Assembly: GCA_937863685.1 (NCBI GenBank)
Contig: CALMGM010000005.1
Coordinates: forward strand, 558,001 to 622,000
From: an uncultured bacterium
Lineage (GTDB): Bacteria; Edwardsbacteria; AC1; EtOH8
DNA length: 64,000 nucleotides
Direction of reading: 5' to 3'
The translations under genes and the position numbers were made by a program. Numbering within the stretch: position 1 is the first letter of the stretch; every line of letters begins with the position of its first letter. The notes beneath the pieces are model-generated. The model saw only the letters and a list, made by a program, of their open reading frames with translations, was not told the DNA's origin and ran no database searches. Shown here in pieces: positions 8,185-17,300 of this stretch.

Positions 8185-8592
8185 TTATTCTGACAGCAGC
8201 CGCTTCTCCCCCTCCAGTTCCCGGATGTACTGAACATCCAGGGTATGCTCCAGGCAGCCCAGGTATTTTTTATCCTGGTCGCGCAGGGCAAAGAACTCTA
8301 TCAGCACCTTGTGCTTCTCCTTGTTGGGCCCCAGCGGCAGGTCTATCCAAAACCGGGCACTGTCGCGCTTCCCGGACCTCATCTCCTCCACGATCTGCTC
8401 CACCTTGGGCAGGCTGGCCTTGGGGTGGCAGCTGCGGAAATTGATTCCCATGCTGTCCATGGGCCGGTGGAACAGCCGGGTGTCGTGCTTGTTCCAGCCG
8501 ATCACCTCGTCGTTGTGGTCTATCACCGAGATCTCGCCCGGCATGGCCTCCAGCAGGGCCTTGATCACCGTTTCGTTCATGCGGTCTATCAT
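8185..8592 (-). CDS. PAS-domain sensor protein (PAS_10/DUF438-like)
   Basis: 135 residues, essentially a single PAS domain: an N-terminal helix, PGEISVIDHNDEVIGWNKHD, then GINFRSCHPKASLPKVEQIVEEM and a closing set of strands with VLIEFFALRD and YLGCLEHTLDV. This matches the PAS domain found at the end of DUF438/hemerythrin-like proteins, here standing alone. A His and Cys (SCHP) in the pocket could hold a cofactor such as haem, but this is a guess. No output domain is attached. Confidence 0.75.
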   Translation of the reverse strand: MIDRMNETVIKALLEAMPGEISVIDHNDEVIGWNKHDTRLFHRPMDSMGINFRSCHPKASLPKVEQIVEEMRSGKRDSARFWIDLPLGPNKEKHKVLIEFFALRDQDKKYLGCLEHTLDVQYIRELEGEKRLLSE

Positions 8593-8667
8593 GGCTACTC
8601 CTTTATTTATTTACCCGTTTTGCCACATAAGACACAAAGACTTCTATTCTTTAAGCTTTTAACTTTG

Positions 8668-8731
8668 AACTTATTTCACCGCAGAGACGCAGAGACTTTT
8701 ATTCTTTAAACTTTAAGCTTTCAGCTTTGAA
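8668..8731. repeat. 64-bp exact dispersed repeat, copy 1
   Basis: Identical over 64 bases to 10056-10119, same orientation. It contains CACCGCAGAGACGCAGAG followed by AT-rich CTTTAAACTTTAAGC text. The two copies bracket the HEPN/MNT gene pair. Confidence 0.9.
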
Positions 8732-8734
8732 TTT

Positions 8735-9193
8735 TCAGTTATCGTTCGTCATTGCCAGAAGCCCGGGATGCTTGGATCTCAGCCATGACAGGACTTTTGC
8801 CTCCAGCCCGATTGTAAATTCCATCAGCTCTTGGGCGTCAACATGGGTCACTCCGCCCACCGATTCATATTCGACGATGTTCCTTTTGTTGCGGCAGGCA
8901 TCCAGGTAATCGGCATCACCCTGGTATTGTTTTCCCATAATGACCGGCAGGGCCTGCAGGGTCCGGTAATGCGCCAGGGTCTTTTCGGGGCGATAGCCAT
9001 CGGCATATAAAAGGATGGTGCACAGCTTAAGCGCGGCGTTGTAGGCGATACCAAACCGCCAGTCGGCCGACAGCTTCTTCTGGCCGGCATCGGCCAGGTC
9101 CCGGCGGACGATGGCCAGCAGGTTGCCTATCTCCTGAGGACTGGTCTTATGCGCTTTAAGCCAGCCGTCAGCGGCCCACTGCTTTAAGCTCAT
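8735..9193 (-). CDS. HEPN-domain protein, partner of the MNT gene
   Basis: 152 residues, all-helical, with the HEPN feature RNKRNIVEYE near residues 112-121. The classic RNase motif R-x4-6-H is not present in that position, since Asn/Ile/Val replace the His region, so RNase activity is doubtful. Its start overlaps the end of the nucleotidyltransferase gene by 26 bp, the usual arrangement of HEPN-MNT toxin-antitoxin or defence pairs. In such systems the MNT enzyme inactivates the HEPN toxin by adding nucleotides. Confidence 0.75.
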   Translation of the reverse strand: MSLKQWAADGWLKAHKTSPQEIGNLLAIVRRDLADAGQKKLSADWRFGIAYNAALKLCTILLYADGYRPEKTLAHYRTLQALPVIMGKQYQGDADYLDACRNKRNIVEYESVGGVTHVDAQELMEFTIGLEAKVLSWLRSKHPGLLAMTNDN

Positions 9194-9755
9194 TTTCCGT
9201 CCCCTTTATCCATATTTTGGGCGCAGCCATAACCGACGAGATGAAATGCTCTCTTGTTTTGACCCGTTTGATGAATTCATCGGTTGTCATGGCGTGCGGG
9301 TTGATCACCCGGCCTATGCGGCCGCTGACGCCGGACAGAACGGCCGACAGTTTTCTTAAACCTACGCTGCCGATGACCATCAGGTCCAGGTCGCTAGCGG
9401 CGGTCTCGCTGCCTTGGGCGACGGAGCCGAAGATGAAGGCGTATTTCACGCCGTCTATATCCAAGGCTTCTTTCAAAACATCTGCCAAACCGCCGGTTTT
9501 AAGCACCAGATTTCGGATATCTGGATACAGCGGGTGCGCCCTATTGGCGGAATAGTTGATGCGGTTGCCGTCCTTCTGGCTAACCACGATGCCCAGTTTT
9601 TCCAGCTTGCCCAGATCGATGCTGACGGTGCGGACAGCCAGCCTGGTTTCCCGCTGGATCTCGCGCAAGTGAAAGGTTTTGGGCGATACTCCGAATAAAA
9701 CCCGGAGGACCTCGGCCCTCACCTGGGAGGAAAATAATAATTTTAAAGTATTCAT
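9168..9755 (-). CDS. Winged-helix plus MNT nucleotidyltransferase fusion (antitoxin-like)
   Basis: 195 residues. Residues 1-75 form an ArsR-like winged helix (FHLREIQRETRLAVRTVSIDL). Residues 100-180 are a minimal nucleotidyltransferase with FGSVAQG at 109-115 and the metal pair D122-x-D124 (SDLDLMV). With the overlapping HEPN gene it forms a two-gene module. The DNA-binding domain fits autoregulation: two 21-bp palindromes lie 19-60 bp upstream of its start codon, over the likely promoter. Confidence 0.85.
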   Translation of the reverse strand: MNTLKLLFSSQVRAEVLRVLFGVSPKTFHLREIQRETRLAVRTVSIDLGKLEKLGIVVSQKDGNRINYSANRAHPLYPDIRNLVLKTGGLADVLKEALDIDGVKYAFIFGSVAQGSETAASDLDLMVIGSVGLRKLSAVLSGVSGRIGRVINPHAMTTDEFIKRVKTREHFISSVMAAPKIWIKGTENELKAVGR

Positions 9756-9773
9756 TAACCCCTTAAGAATATA

Positions 9774-9815
9774 TTGTATGCTTTAGGCATACAATTGTAT
9801 GCTTTTAGCAGACAA
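9774..9815 (-). promoter_or_regulatory. Two abutting 21-bp operators upstream of the HEPN/MNT pair
   Basis: TTGTATGC-5-GCATACAA at 9774-9794 (perfect) and TTGTATGC-5-GCAGACAA at 9795-9815 (one mismatch) touch each other with a period of 21 bp, two DNA turns. On the minus strand they overlap TACAAT -10-like hexamers. They are probably bound by the winged helix of the downstream protein. Confidence 0.75.
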
Positions 9816-9853
9816 TTTGCAAGAATTATTTTCGGGGCTTCCCTTACTCTGTC

Positions 9854-9873
9854 ATTCCCGAGAAGTCGGGGAT
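9854..9873. repeat. Mini palindromic repeat (ATTCCCG type)
   Basis: ATTCCCGA-gaag-TCGGGGAT, flanked by GTC on one side and CCTGG on the other. It is the inverted-orientation relative of the elements at 46241-46260 and 53741-53760. Confidence 0.7.
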
Positions 9874-10055
9874 CCTGGACCTTTTTAACCACCAAGCGCA
9901 CCAAGGCACCAAGGTTTTTAATTCAACATTCTTGTCGCTCTGAGACAACTTAACGCAAGGCAGGTTGAACGGGTGCCGAACTTCAATATTCTATATTCAA
10001 TAATCACACATTCAGCCAGTCAGGCAAGACGGCCTTCTCGGTGTGACATGCTTTA

Positions 10056-10119
10056 AACTTATTTCACCGCAGAGACGCAGAGACTTTTATTCTTTAAACT
10101 TTAAGCTTTCAGCTTTGAA
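10056..10119. repeat. 64-bp exact dispersed repeat, copy 2
   Basis: Identical to 8668-8731 (see that entry); the copies are 1388 bp apart and flank the HEPN/MNT module. Confidence 0.9.
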
Positions 10120-10177
10120 CTTTAGTCTTTATACCAAATACTGACTCCTGTCTACTGTCTACTTAAAGTATGCTCTT

Positions 10178-10300
10178 CTATGACAGCAATCTCTTTCCCC
10201 CCTCCGCCACCTTTATCTCTTCCTCGGTCAGCCCGTATAACTTTTGGTATAACTCTTTGACCCTCTTATCCAGATCGTTGCCTTTTTTTGGTCTCCTTTT
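10178..10300 (-). pseudogene. Remnant: C-terminal tail of a type IIG restriction enzyme gene
   Basis: The minus-strand frame reads ...KELYQKLYGLTEEEIKVAEG... and stops at TAG (10178-10180). The same ending, YKLYGLTEEEIKVVEG, closes the intact enzyme encoded at 14370-17405. Only about 35 codons remain and the rest of the gene is gone. It marks the former 3' end of another restriction-modification gene. Confidence 0.75.
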
Positions 10301-10510
10301 ACCACAGAGAGCACAGAAAACACAGAGGTTATTTAACTTTAAACTTTTAACACTTGCCCTGCCTGCACGCCGCAGGTGTGGGCGAAGTCGAAGGGTTATG
10401 CTTTAAAACTTGTTTGCAATATACCAACCACTACCTACGCAATCAGGCTTTTATTCTTTTCCCTTTATACTTTAAACTTTCAGCTTTATGCTTATACAAA
10501 CTACTGTCTC

Positions 10511-10580
10511 CTAAATACCCATACTCGCTTTAATGGCTTTAATGGCCTGGCGGAGGGCCGGGGTGTAGGATTGGCGTATT
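10511..10580 (-). repeat. Short tail repeat immediately after the Fic gene
   Basis: Starting right after the Fic stop codon, one frame reads IRQSYTPALRQAIKAIKA and ends at TAG. A related 17-codon frame (MNRRQPFTSALRQAIYY) follows the gene at 12000-12758. It may be a remnant of an older gene end or a recombination site. Confidence 0.5.
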
Positions 10581-11726
10581 TTATTGTTCAGTGCCCTTGG
10601 CAATAAGATCTACAAATTCCTTAAAAATATATTTTTTATAGCGTTTTTTTCCCGTGATCTCTTTTAATACACCAATTTCTTCAAATCTATTTAAAAGCTG
10701 GTTGGCTGACACCTGGGATACTTTTAGTTTTTTACCGCATTCTTTGGCATCAATTATTGGCGAGTTGAAGATTACATCTATCAAACGTATGGCACCCGAA
10801 CTGGCGTATGATTTTTGGCATAATGTGGCTATAATCCTCTCTTTTAATCCTATGATTGCTTTGGCTGTCCTCGCCGCCTCATCTGATGTTTCGGCCACGC
10901 CTATCAAAAAGAACTTCACCCAACTTTCCCAATCGCCTTCGTTCCTGACCTTCATCAGTAGGTTATAATATTCCTGCTGGTTCTTTTTTAGATACAAGCT
11001 CAAATAAAGCAGGGGTTTTGAAAGAATCCCCTTCCAGAAAAGAAAATAAGTGATAAGCAACCGCCCCACCCTGCCGTTGCCATCTAAAAATGGATGTATG
11101 GTTTCGAATTGGGCATGGATCAGGGATATCTTGACTAAGGGAGGTAGACCGTTTACCGAATGCATGTATTTTTCCAAATCGCTCATGGCTTGATTGGATT
11201 CTTCCGGAGGTGGCGGCACAAAGACTGCCTGGCTAAGTGTAGCACCATGCGGCCCGATCCAATTTTGGGAACGTTTGAATTCGCCAGGTGTTTTGTTTTT
11301 ACCGCGCACGCCATCCATTAGTATTTTATGTATTTCCTTTATCAGTCTTAATGACATGGGCATTTCAGCCAGACGTTTGATGCCATGGTCCAAGGCTTTT
11401 ATATAATTTATGACCTCTCTGACATCATCCACACCCTCACGTGGTATAATATCGGCCTCGTACTCCAATACGCCCTCCAATGAAGCCTGAGTCCCTTCTA
11501 TCTGGGAGCTTAACAAAGCCTCCTTACGGACATACATGGAAAGAAAGAATTCCGGGTTGGGCAAGACCGTAGTTACACCGTCCAGTTTTGCCAATGCACG
11601 ATCTGCCGCAGAAATATGATTTTGCAGTTCGGCATAACGAATCAAAGGCTGTGGAGGCAAGGGCTTGGGAATAAAAGCCTTATACCCCAAAGGCTGATTT
11701 ATGTATAATCCGGCTCTTTCCTTCAT
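10581..11726 (-). CDS. Class II Fic protein (AMPylase) with C-terminal winged helix
   Basis: 381 residues. The catalytic Fic motif HPFLDGNGRVGR starts at H211. The inhibitory helix motif S-x3-E-G is at 73-78 (SSQIEG), upstream of the Fic core, which makes it class II. An N-terminal Fic_N-type region covers about 1-100, and the end (about 310-375) is a winged helix (KECGKKLKVSQVSANQLLNRFEEIGVL). Such proteins transfer AMP or other NMPs to target proteins, and the wHTH members are thought to regulate their own genes. Palindromes upstream (11762-11828) fit this. It stands alone in the island, with no separate antitoxin. Confidence 0.93.
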   Translation of the reverse strand: MKERAGLYINQPLGYKAFIPKPLPPQPLIRYAELQNHISAADRALAKLDGVTTVLPNPEFFLSMYVRKEALLSSQIEGTQASLEGVLEYEADIIPREGVDDVREVINYIKALDHGIKRLAEMPMSLRLIKEIHKILMDGVRGKNKTPGEFKRSQNWIGPHGATLSQAVFVPPPPEESNQAMSDLEKYMHSVNGLPPLVKISLIHAQFETIHPFLDGNGRVGRLLITYFLFWKGILSKPLLYLSLYLKKNQQEYYNLLMKVRNEGDWESWVKFFLIGVAETSDEAARTAKAIIGLKERIIATLCQKSYASSGAIRLIDVIFNSPIIDAKECGKKLKVSQVSANQLLNRFEEIGVLKEITGKKRYKKYIFKEFVDLIAKGTEQ

Positions 11727-11761
11727 AATTTACCATCCTTTTGTTATTTATCACTTGAAAC

Positions 11762-11828
11762 TTTTAAGATAAGTTTGCTTATCTTAAAATGATTGGCGCG
11801 CCTATAAGATAAGTTGTCTTATTTTAAA
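11762..11828 (-). promoter_or_regulatory. Two large operator palindromes upstream of the fic gene
   Basis: TTTTAAGATAAG-4-CTTATCTTAAAA is perfect with 12-bp arms at 11762-11789. A second, imperfect copy with the same core AAGATAAG-4-CTTATTTT is at 11803-11828, 40 bp centre to centre. A half-site (TTTATTCTAAG) follows near 11838. They lie 36-102 bp before the ATG and are probably bound by the Fic protein's own winged helix. Confidence 0.75.
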
Positions 11829-11949
11829 GTAATTTGGTTTATTCTAAGGTAATTAAGGTTAAATTGCCAATCCATTGATTGCGCCAGAAACCTATGAATG
11901 AAATTAGGTAACATTTATTTTCATTTTTTTCATTTCCACAAACCGTTTA

Positions 11950-12003
11950 TTAATAATAGATAGCCTGGCGCAGGGCGGAAGTAAATGGTTGGCGACGATT
12001 CAT
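11950..12003 (-). repeat. Short tail repeat overlapping the stop of the next gene
   Basis: A 17-codon frame, MNRRQPFTSALRQAIYY, begins with an ATG that overlaps the TGA of the 12000-12758 gene (ATGA). Its RQ-x-[YF]-T-x-ALRQAI core matches the tail after the fic gene at 10511-10580. Confidence 0.5.
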
Positions 12004-12758
12004 GGTTTTAATAATTTATCTAATATTTTATTCTTATATTTTCCCAAGTGTGCGGCTCTGGTCTCCGAACCATTAAATATTATCACGTTTTTTGACCGCT
12101 TAAGCTCCCAAACATCGGCCTTACGGGCAACTAAAATCAATATTTCGCCATTTTTAGCCCTTGGTTTTAAAATATTTTTTACATAATCTACCGCCATTTT
12201 AGGGCTTACCAGTTTTTTTATTATTTTCTTGCTTATCGCAAATTGGTTAGAATGATAGGGAAAATATTCAATAATGGCGACACGTTTGCTTATATGGGAA
12301 AGAGCCTGTTGGTAACTACATCTCTTCTTTCTCATTATTTCTTCGGTTATTCCGGCGAATTTTTTGCTCCAATACCTGCCGCCACCGGTCCAAAGAAAAC
12401 GGGGGTTAAGTGGCAGAAAAGGGTATTGGTTGTCAAAATATTTCTGCTTAATATTGTTTATGATGGCTTTCCTGTATGCTTTGCTTTTATATTCTGCAAA
12501 ATAGTCTATAGGCTCAAAGCCGGGGTTTAAAAGAAGAATTAATATTTTTGCTTTGGCAAGATCTCCCAGATAAGGGATCGGCAAAAGTCCCAAATGAATT
12601 GTTTTTCTATTATTTATATATGCGCTTTTTATAAAATCAGAGTAGCTAGTAAATTTCTGGACATTCTGATTGTCTTTAATTTCCTCATCGCCCGTTAAAA
12701 CATACGGGGGCTTTTTAAATCTTGTCCTTGACCAGACATTTATTAAATTATTTTTCAT
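12000..12758 (-). CDS. Hypothetical protein, possible uracil-DNA-glycosylase-like fold
   Basis: 252 residues, basic, AT-rich compared with the housekeeping genes. The segments AKILILLLNPGFEPIDYF (near 69-86) and VAIIEYFPYHS (near 161-171), then ILILVARKADVWEL, follow the order of the UDG-like fold (active-site strand with NPG, later FPYH/S, then a Rossmann strand). The match is by eye only. It lies 33 bp downstream of the PD-(D/E)XK-like gene and may share a transcript with it. A role in DNA modification or defence is only suggested by the island. Confidence 0.5.
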   Translation of the reverse strand: MKNNLINVWSRTRFKKPPYVLTGDEEIKDNQNVQKFTSYSDFIKSAYINNRKTIHLGLLPIPYLGDLAKAKILILLLNPGFEPIDYFAEYKSKAYRKAIINNIKQKYFDNQYPFLPLNPRFLWTGGGRYWSKKFAGITEEIMRKKRCSYQQALSHISKRVAIIEYFPYHSNQFAISKKIIKKLVSPKMAVDYVKNILKPRAKNGEILILVARKADVWELKRSKNVIIFNGSETRAAHLGKYKNKILDKLLKP

Positions 12759-12791
12759 ATTATGATTTATTATAAAAGCCTTAACTTATGC

Positions 12792-13157
12792 CTATAAATT
12801 AATGTTTCTTATTATTTCCCAGCGCATTTCATGAATAGCATTAAGCTGTGATAAAAGGTAATTTTTCCACCGTGGGCCTTTGTATGTTTGCACAAATATA
12901 ACCGGTATGGCATTAATATTATAAACATCTCTCCGGTAATTATAATCTTTATCCCTTGGGGTACCGCAAACTTCAATATATACGCCTAATTCAGGCAAAT
13001 AAAAGTCCGGGTTCCATACTCTCGGCCTATCTTTTTCATCCATTAGGAACACCGGCTGTTCGAATAACCAATAAATATTATGCCTTGCTAGAAAATCAGC
13101 CACTTCAATCTCGGCACCTGTCATATCTCCATAAACTGAAACCTGTCTTCGTTTCAT
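12792..13157 (-). CDS. Small PD-(D/E)XK nuclease-like protein
   Basis: 121 residues. An N-terminal helix with TGAEIEVADFLARHNI (about 13-28) is followed by NPDFYLPELGVYIEVCG (about 49-65). That order matches restriction-endonuclease-fold proteins of the Vsr/DUF559/NERD type (E in the first helix, PDF, then E-x-K-G). The catalytic Lys of E-x-K is replaced by Cys here (IEVCG), so activity is uncertain unless a Lys migrates from elsewhere. Its start sits inside the remnant of a type IIG gene tail. Confidence 0.55.
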   Translation of the reverse strand: MKRRQVSVYGDMTGAEIEVADFLARHNIYWLFEQPVFLMDEKDRPRVWNPDFYLPELGVYIEVCGTPRDKDYNYRRDVYNINAIPVIFVQTYKGPRWKNYLLSQLNAIHEMRWEIIRNINL

Positions 13158-13169
13158 TTATTCCCCCTT

Positions 13170-13300
13170 CCACCACCTTTATCTCTTCTTTTGTCAGCCC
13201 GTATAACCTGTACACCAACTCGTCAATTTCCTTGTCTGTTACGGTAATGTCTGCCGCATGGCGCTGTCGTAGGGCTGGGTTGAAGGCTTCCTATAAGGCG
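13170..13300 (-). pseudogene. Remnant: second type IIG C-terminal tail
   Basis: The minus frame reads ALRQRHAADITVTDKEID followed by ELVYRLYGLTKEEIKVVEG, again the ending of type IIG enzymes (compare DHEIDQLVYKLYGLTEEE in the intact gene). No in-frame stop follows directly: the reading runs into the start of the 12792-13157 gene, so the normal stop has been lost. Confidence 0.75.
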
Positions 13301-13316
13301 GTGCAATAGGCTGTGC

Positions 13317-14339
13317 CTAACAAACAATGCTATCTTCTTTGCTATCCATACAAACATATGTCCTTATTATAAATTTTGTATAATAAGTGTGGAATATGCG
13401 CCAATAACCTAAACCCAATAACCATGCTACTATGTATGTGCTAAAAAGCTGTATTCTAAAAGCATCGTAATTAACTTTATTGCCAAATGTTAAAATAATA
13501 ACCATAAAAAAACATACAATATAAGCAGCTGTTGAAATGTTCCTTGAAAAACCATACAAATGCAACCAATTGCGTATCAGTGCTACATTTTCCGGTGCGC
13601 TGTTATTTACTTTATGGTATGGCAACCAAAAATTATCGGAACCAACTTCATCGGATATCAAACTAAAATCATTTTTAAATTTTATTTTATATCTTTTAAT
13701 AAAATTATCACTGAACGTTCTATCTACTGATATTAATTTTTTTAACATTGTTATATAAATTTCAATAATTTTATAAGGCAGTAAACTAAACCTAACTAAT
13801 TTGTTATTGGCTATTTTTTTTAAAATAATTTTACTCTGTTCATTTGTCTCAAATATTGCAATAATAAATCTAAAAATGAATAATATAATTATTATAATTG
13901 TAGCCCATATTGCAACTATTTTTATTTTGTTTTGGTCAGTAATGAATAAGGGCAATAAAATAAACATATTTAGTATAAATAATGAATAACCATGCGATGC
14001 TCTTGAATATTCTCTTATTACAGTTGGTATTTTCAGTAATGTTATGTATGGGTAACCGGTTATCCCATCATTTATAATACCGTAAATTATTGAACTTAAA
14101 GTTGAAACAACATGGCCCAATATATATAAAAGTACTATCGCAAATGAACCAAGGAGGACGACCATTAATACACCATTTTCCCTGCATGTTGACCAAATGG
14201 TATTGCATATAAGTTGATCAATAAAAGAATATTTAAAAAATATAATTGAAGAAATAAATATAAATATACCTGGGAATAAATAACCATAAAAATCATATAA
14301 ACCGAAAGGGACCCAGGGCGCAATATCTCTAGAATTCAT
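13317..14339 (-). CDS. Multi-pass membrane protein of unknown function, AT-rich
   Basis: 340 residues. Hydrophobic stretches at about 18-36 (LFPGIFIFISSIIFF), 56-78 (VLMVVLLGSFAIVLLYILG), 119-135, 142-163 (IWATIIIIILFIFRF), 270-290 and 300-320 suggest about six membrane helices. A charged cytosolic part lies at about 165-262. Base composition is strikingly AT-rich and Ile/Lys/Asn-rich, unlike the core genome. A GGAGG site lies 9 nt before the ATG. It follows the type IIG gene by 30 bp on the same strand, so it may be co-transcribed and act as a membrane effector, but nothing in the sequence proves a function. Confidence 0.7.
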   Translation of the reverse strand: MNSRDIAPWVPFGLYDFYGYLFPGIFIFISSIIFFKYSFIDQLICNTIWSTCRENGVLMVVLLGSFAIVLLYILGHVVSTLSSIIYGIINDGITGYPYITLLKIPTVIREYSRASHGYSLFILNMFILLPLFITDQNKIKIVAIWATIIIIILFIFRFIIAIFETNEQSKIILKKIANNKLVRFSLLPYKIIEIYITMLKKLISVDRTFSDNFIKRYKIKFKNDFSLISDEVGSDNFWLPYHKVNNSAPENVALIRNWLHLYGFSRNISTAAYIVCFFMVIILTFGNKVNYDAFRIQLFSTYIVAWLLGLGYWRIFHTYYTKFIIRTYVCMDSKEDSIVC

Positions 14340-14369
14340 AATAAAAGTCCTCCACTTATATATTAAACT

Positions 14370-17300
14370 TTATTTCCCCTCCACCACCTTTATCTCTTCC
14401 TCTGTAAGCCCGTATAGCTTATAAACAAGTTGGTCTATCTCGTGATCCACCGCTGCGATTTTTAAACGGTTTATTTCACGCATTTCGGGCGTTTTGTTTA
14501 AGGCCAGCATTTCTTTTGTTAGCTTTACAATATTATCGTGAAATTGTTTTTCCCTCTTATTTCCAATAATTTTTATTGGCAACTGTTCAACATACATTGG
14601 TTTTGCTTCGATGAATCCCCCAGCTCTTTCTGCAGCAATTGACGTAAGGAACCACCAAATTAATTTAGAATTTAATAAAGCCAACAAATACTTATCACCT
14701 GATGTCAAGATGCAGGCTGGCGCATTGATAAAATGATTAGTTGTGTCCAATGTGAAGGATGCTCTATTGCATAAATTACCCCAACATATTTTAGGTTTTT
14801 CAAATTCATCGTAATATACACAAGCTCTCAATTCCCACCAATACTCGCCTTGATCAGATCTTTTTATGGCTTCTTTTTTGTTTTTACTTAAATGCTCAGC
14901 AATAGCACTGTAATGGGTTTCAAACCAACCCCATTTATCCTTTTCTTCCTTCGCATTCTTTTCAGTCCATCCATTAGGTATAAAAATTAAATATCTGTTT
15001 TCTTTGTTTATCAAATATCGGTTTATATCTTTACCCAATAAATACGGTTTGATTAGTTCATTGTTTTTTTTGTTTTTCTTTATTATTGTATCTTTAGTTC
15101 TTTCATCAATAATAAAGGCATCATTCAAGCCAGTTTTAACACCATATAATATTTTCAAACCACTGTTCTCAGTTAACGCTATCCCTGTGTTTTTTATTTT
15201 ATTTACTAAATCACAGCCTTCTTTATTTTTTAACCCCCATATATCATCACTAAATTTCTCTTTTGTTATGGTGTACTGTATACTCTCTATATATGAAGAT
15301 AATCTATTTTCCATTATTTTATCTAGTTGGGCAACTTTAAAAGAAGTACTTGCTTTTCCACCTTTGATTACCATTATACATGGGTAAATAGTTACGCCCT
15401 CAAAAACATGCAGATCACCAAAATCAATTAGCTTCGCTATATTCTTCCCTAAAAGCCATTTTCTAAACGCTTTCCCGTAATTTGCCCTCATCCATTTGTT
15501 TGCAACTATAAAACTGAAATAGCCGTTTTCATTAAGCAAACTAACGCCCTTTTCAATAAAATATACGTATAGGTCTGCGCTTGTATCAAAAACGTTATAG
15601 GTTTCAGAAAAATAAACCTTCAGTACGCCCAAGCCTTCTTGTCTAACATATGGCGGGTTTCCAATCACCGCATCAAAACCACCTTGGGCAAAAACTTCTG
15701 GAAATGCCACCTCAAAATTTAACGGTTGTTGTTCATCCGGCTTGCTGAAATAAACAGCCAAGTTGCCGTTCAACCTGCGGTTCAGCGTTATCTCTGCGCT
15801 TTGTATATCATCCCATAGCTTATGTTTTACCGCATCTTCACTGGATTTGTAAAACTGCTTATGCAGTTTCAAAAGTTTTACAACATCCCCGTCTGTTTCA
15901 TAAACGTTGAACATGTTCAACTGTTCCTGGTCGGCCAGGGATTTACCGGAAACAAGAGAGTTTCCATGCCTTATATTAAGATGCAGGCTGGGCAGTAACT
16001 TACGCCCTTTAAGTTCGTCCCACTTATGCTTATCCAAAGCCTTTAACATCAAATTTAGCTTACATATCTCCACCGCCCGCTGGTCCAGGTCCACACCGTA
16101 TAGGTTGTTCTGCAAAATGGTACGCTTAATGTCAAAATCCTTTTTATCCGGGGTGGCCTTTTTATAGGCGGCGTGGAATTTATCGAAGGCATTGATCAAA
16201 AACGAGCCGGAGCCGCAGGCCGGATCCAGCACTTTTATTTTCTTGATGTCTTCAAAGCTATGCGTCTTTTGTAATAATTCGCCGACCGTGTTGGTAACGA
16301 TGTAGTCCACGATATATTCCGGTGTGTAATAGATGCCCTGGCTCTTGCGCTTGAACCTGGCCTTGTCCAACCGTACCGTGATCCCCTGTTTCTTGCCGCC
16401 CCGCAGCATCTCGCCCAGATAATCCTCGTAAACATCGCCAATTATGTTGACAGGCAGGCGTGAGAAGTCCACCGAGGCCAGTTCGGAAACTATTGGCGCC
16501 AGGACCTCGTTGCTTATTTCAAAACCATTTATATACTTATCGCTTTCAAACAGGTCGGTATTGAACCTATCGTCCATGGTTACGAACCACTTTTTCAATT
16601 CGTCATAGACCTGTTTTTTGGTATAAAGGATCGAATCATGGGCGTTGGGGCCGATGATCCTTTTATCATGACATACGTCTATGAATATCATCCGGTCAAG
16701 TATCTTTTGGGCGTACAGGTCTATCTTTTCTTTGTCAGGTAAAAGCTGGTTGTTTTTGGCCCACAGCTCTGAACGCAGGGATTCGCGCCAGCCCTTGAGC
16801 ATTAAAAAGAAATCATCCCTTATGTTTTTTTCTTCGGGATAGTAAATTTTATCTTGGGTAATTAGGCCCTGCGCTTTGCAGAAAGGATGGCGTTTGAATG
16901 TGCTTAAAAAAGCAAGCCCCTCCTTGGAAAGAAGGTCAATGTAACCCTTCTTGTCGACCCCGGGCCATAATAGGTCATGGAAAGCGTATTTCTTATTCTG
17001 GTATATTTGTCCAAACTTGACGGTATACAAACGCCATTCTACAAAGTTGGTCAACACGCCCCAGTACACGCCTTCGGCTTTGCAGTAATTTATTAACTGC
17101 TGTTCAAATGTCTTTTTGTTCTTGCCCGAACCATAGTAGCCGTCAAGCTTGTTTGCACCGCCGGCATCCTTGCATTCCACAACCAGCAGAGTCCATTTAT
17201 TGGCATCCTTTAAAAGGATATCGGGCACCTTGCCGGTGGCTACATCCTGCCGGTCGCCCTGGGCCATGCCGCCGTCGTTCCAGTCCAGCATTTCCAAGAC

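Larger units (their letters stand above)
9816..10580. other. Intergenic region with repeats and gene remnants
   Basis: No intact gene. It contains a small palindromic repeat (9854-9873), the second 64-bp repeat copy (10056-10119), a type IIG gene-tail remnant (10178-10300), a CACAGAGAGCACAGAAAACA phrase near 10302, and a short tail repeat next to the Fic gene (10511-10580). Confidence 0.7.
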
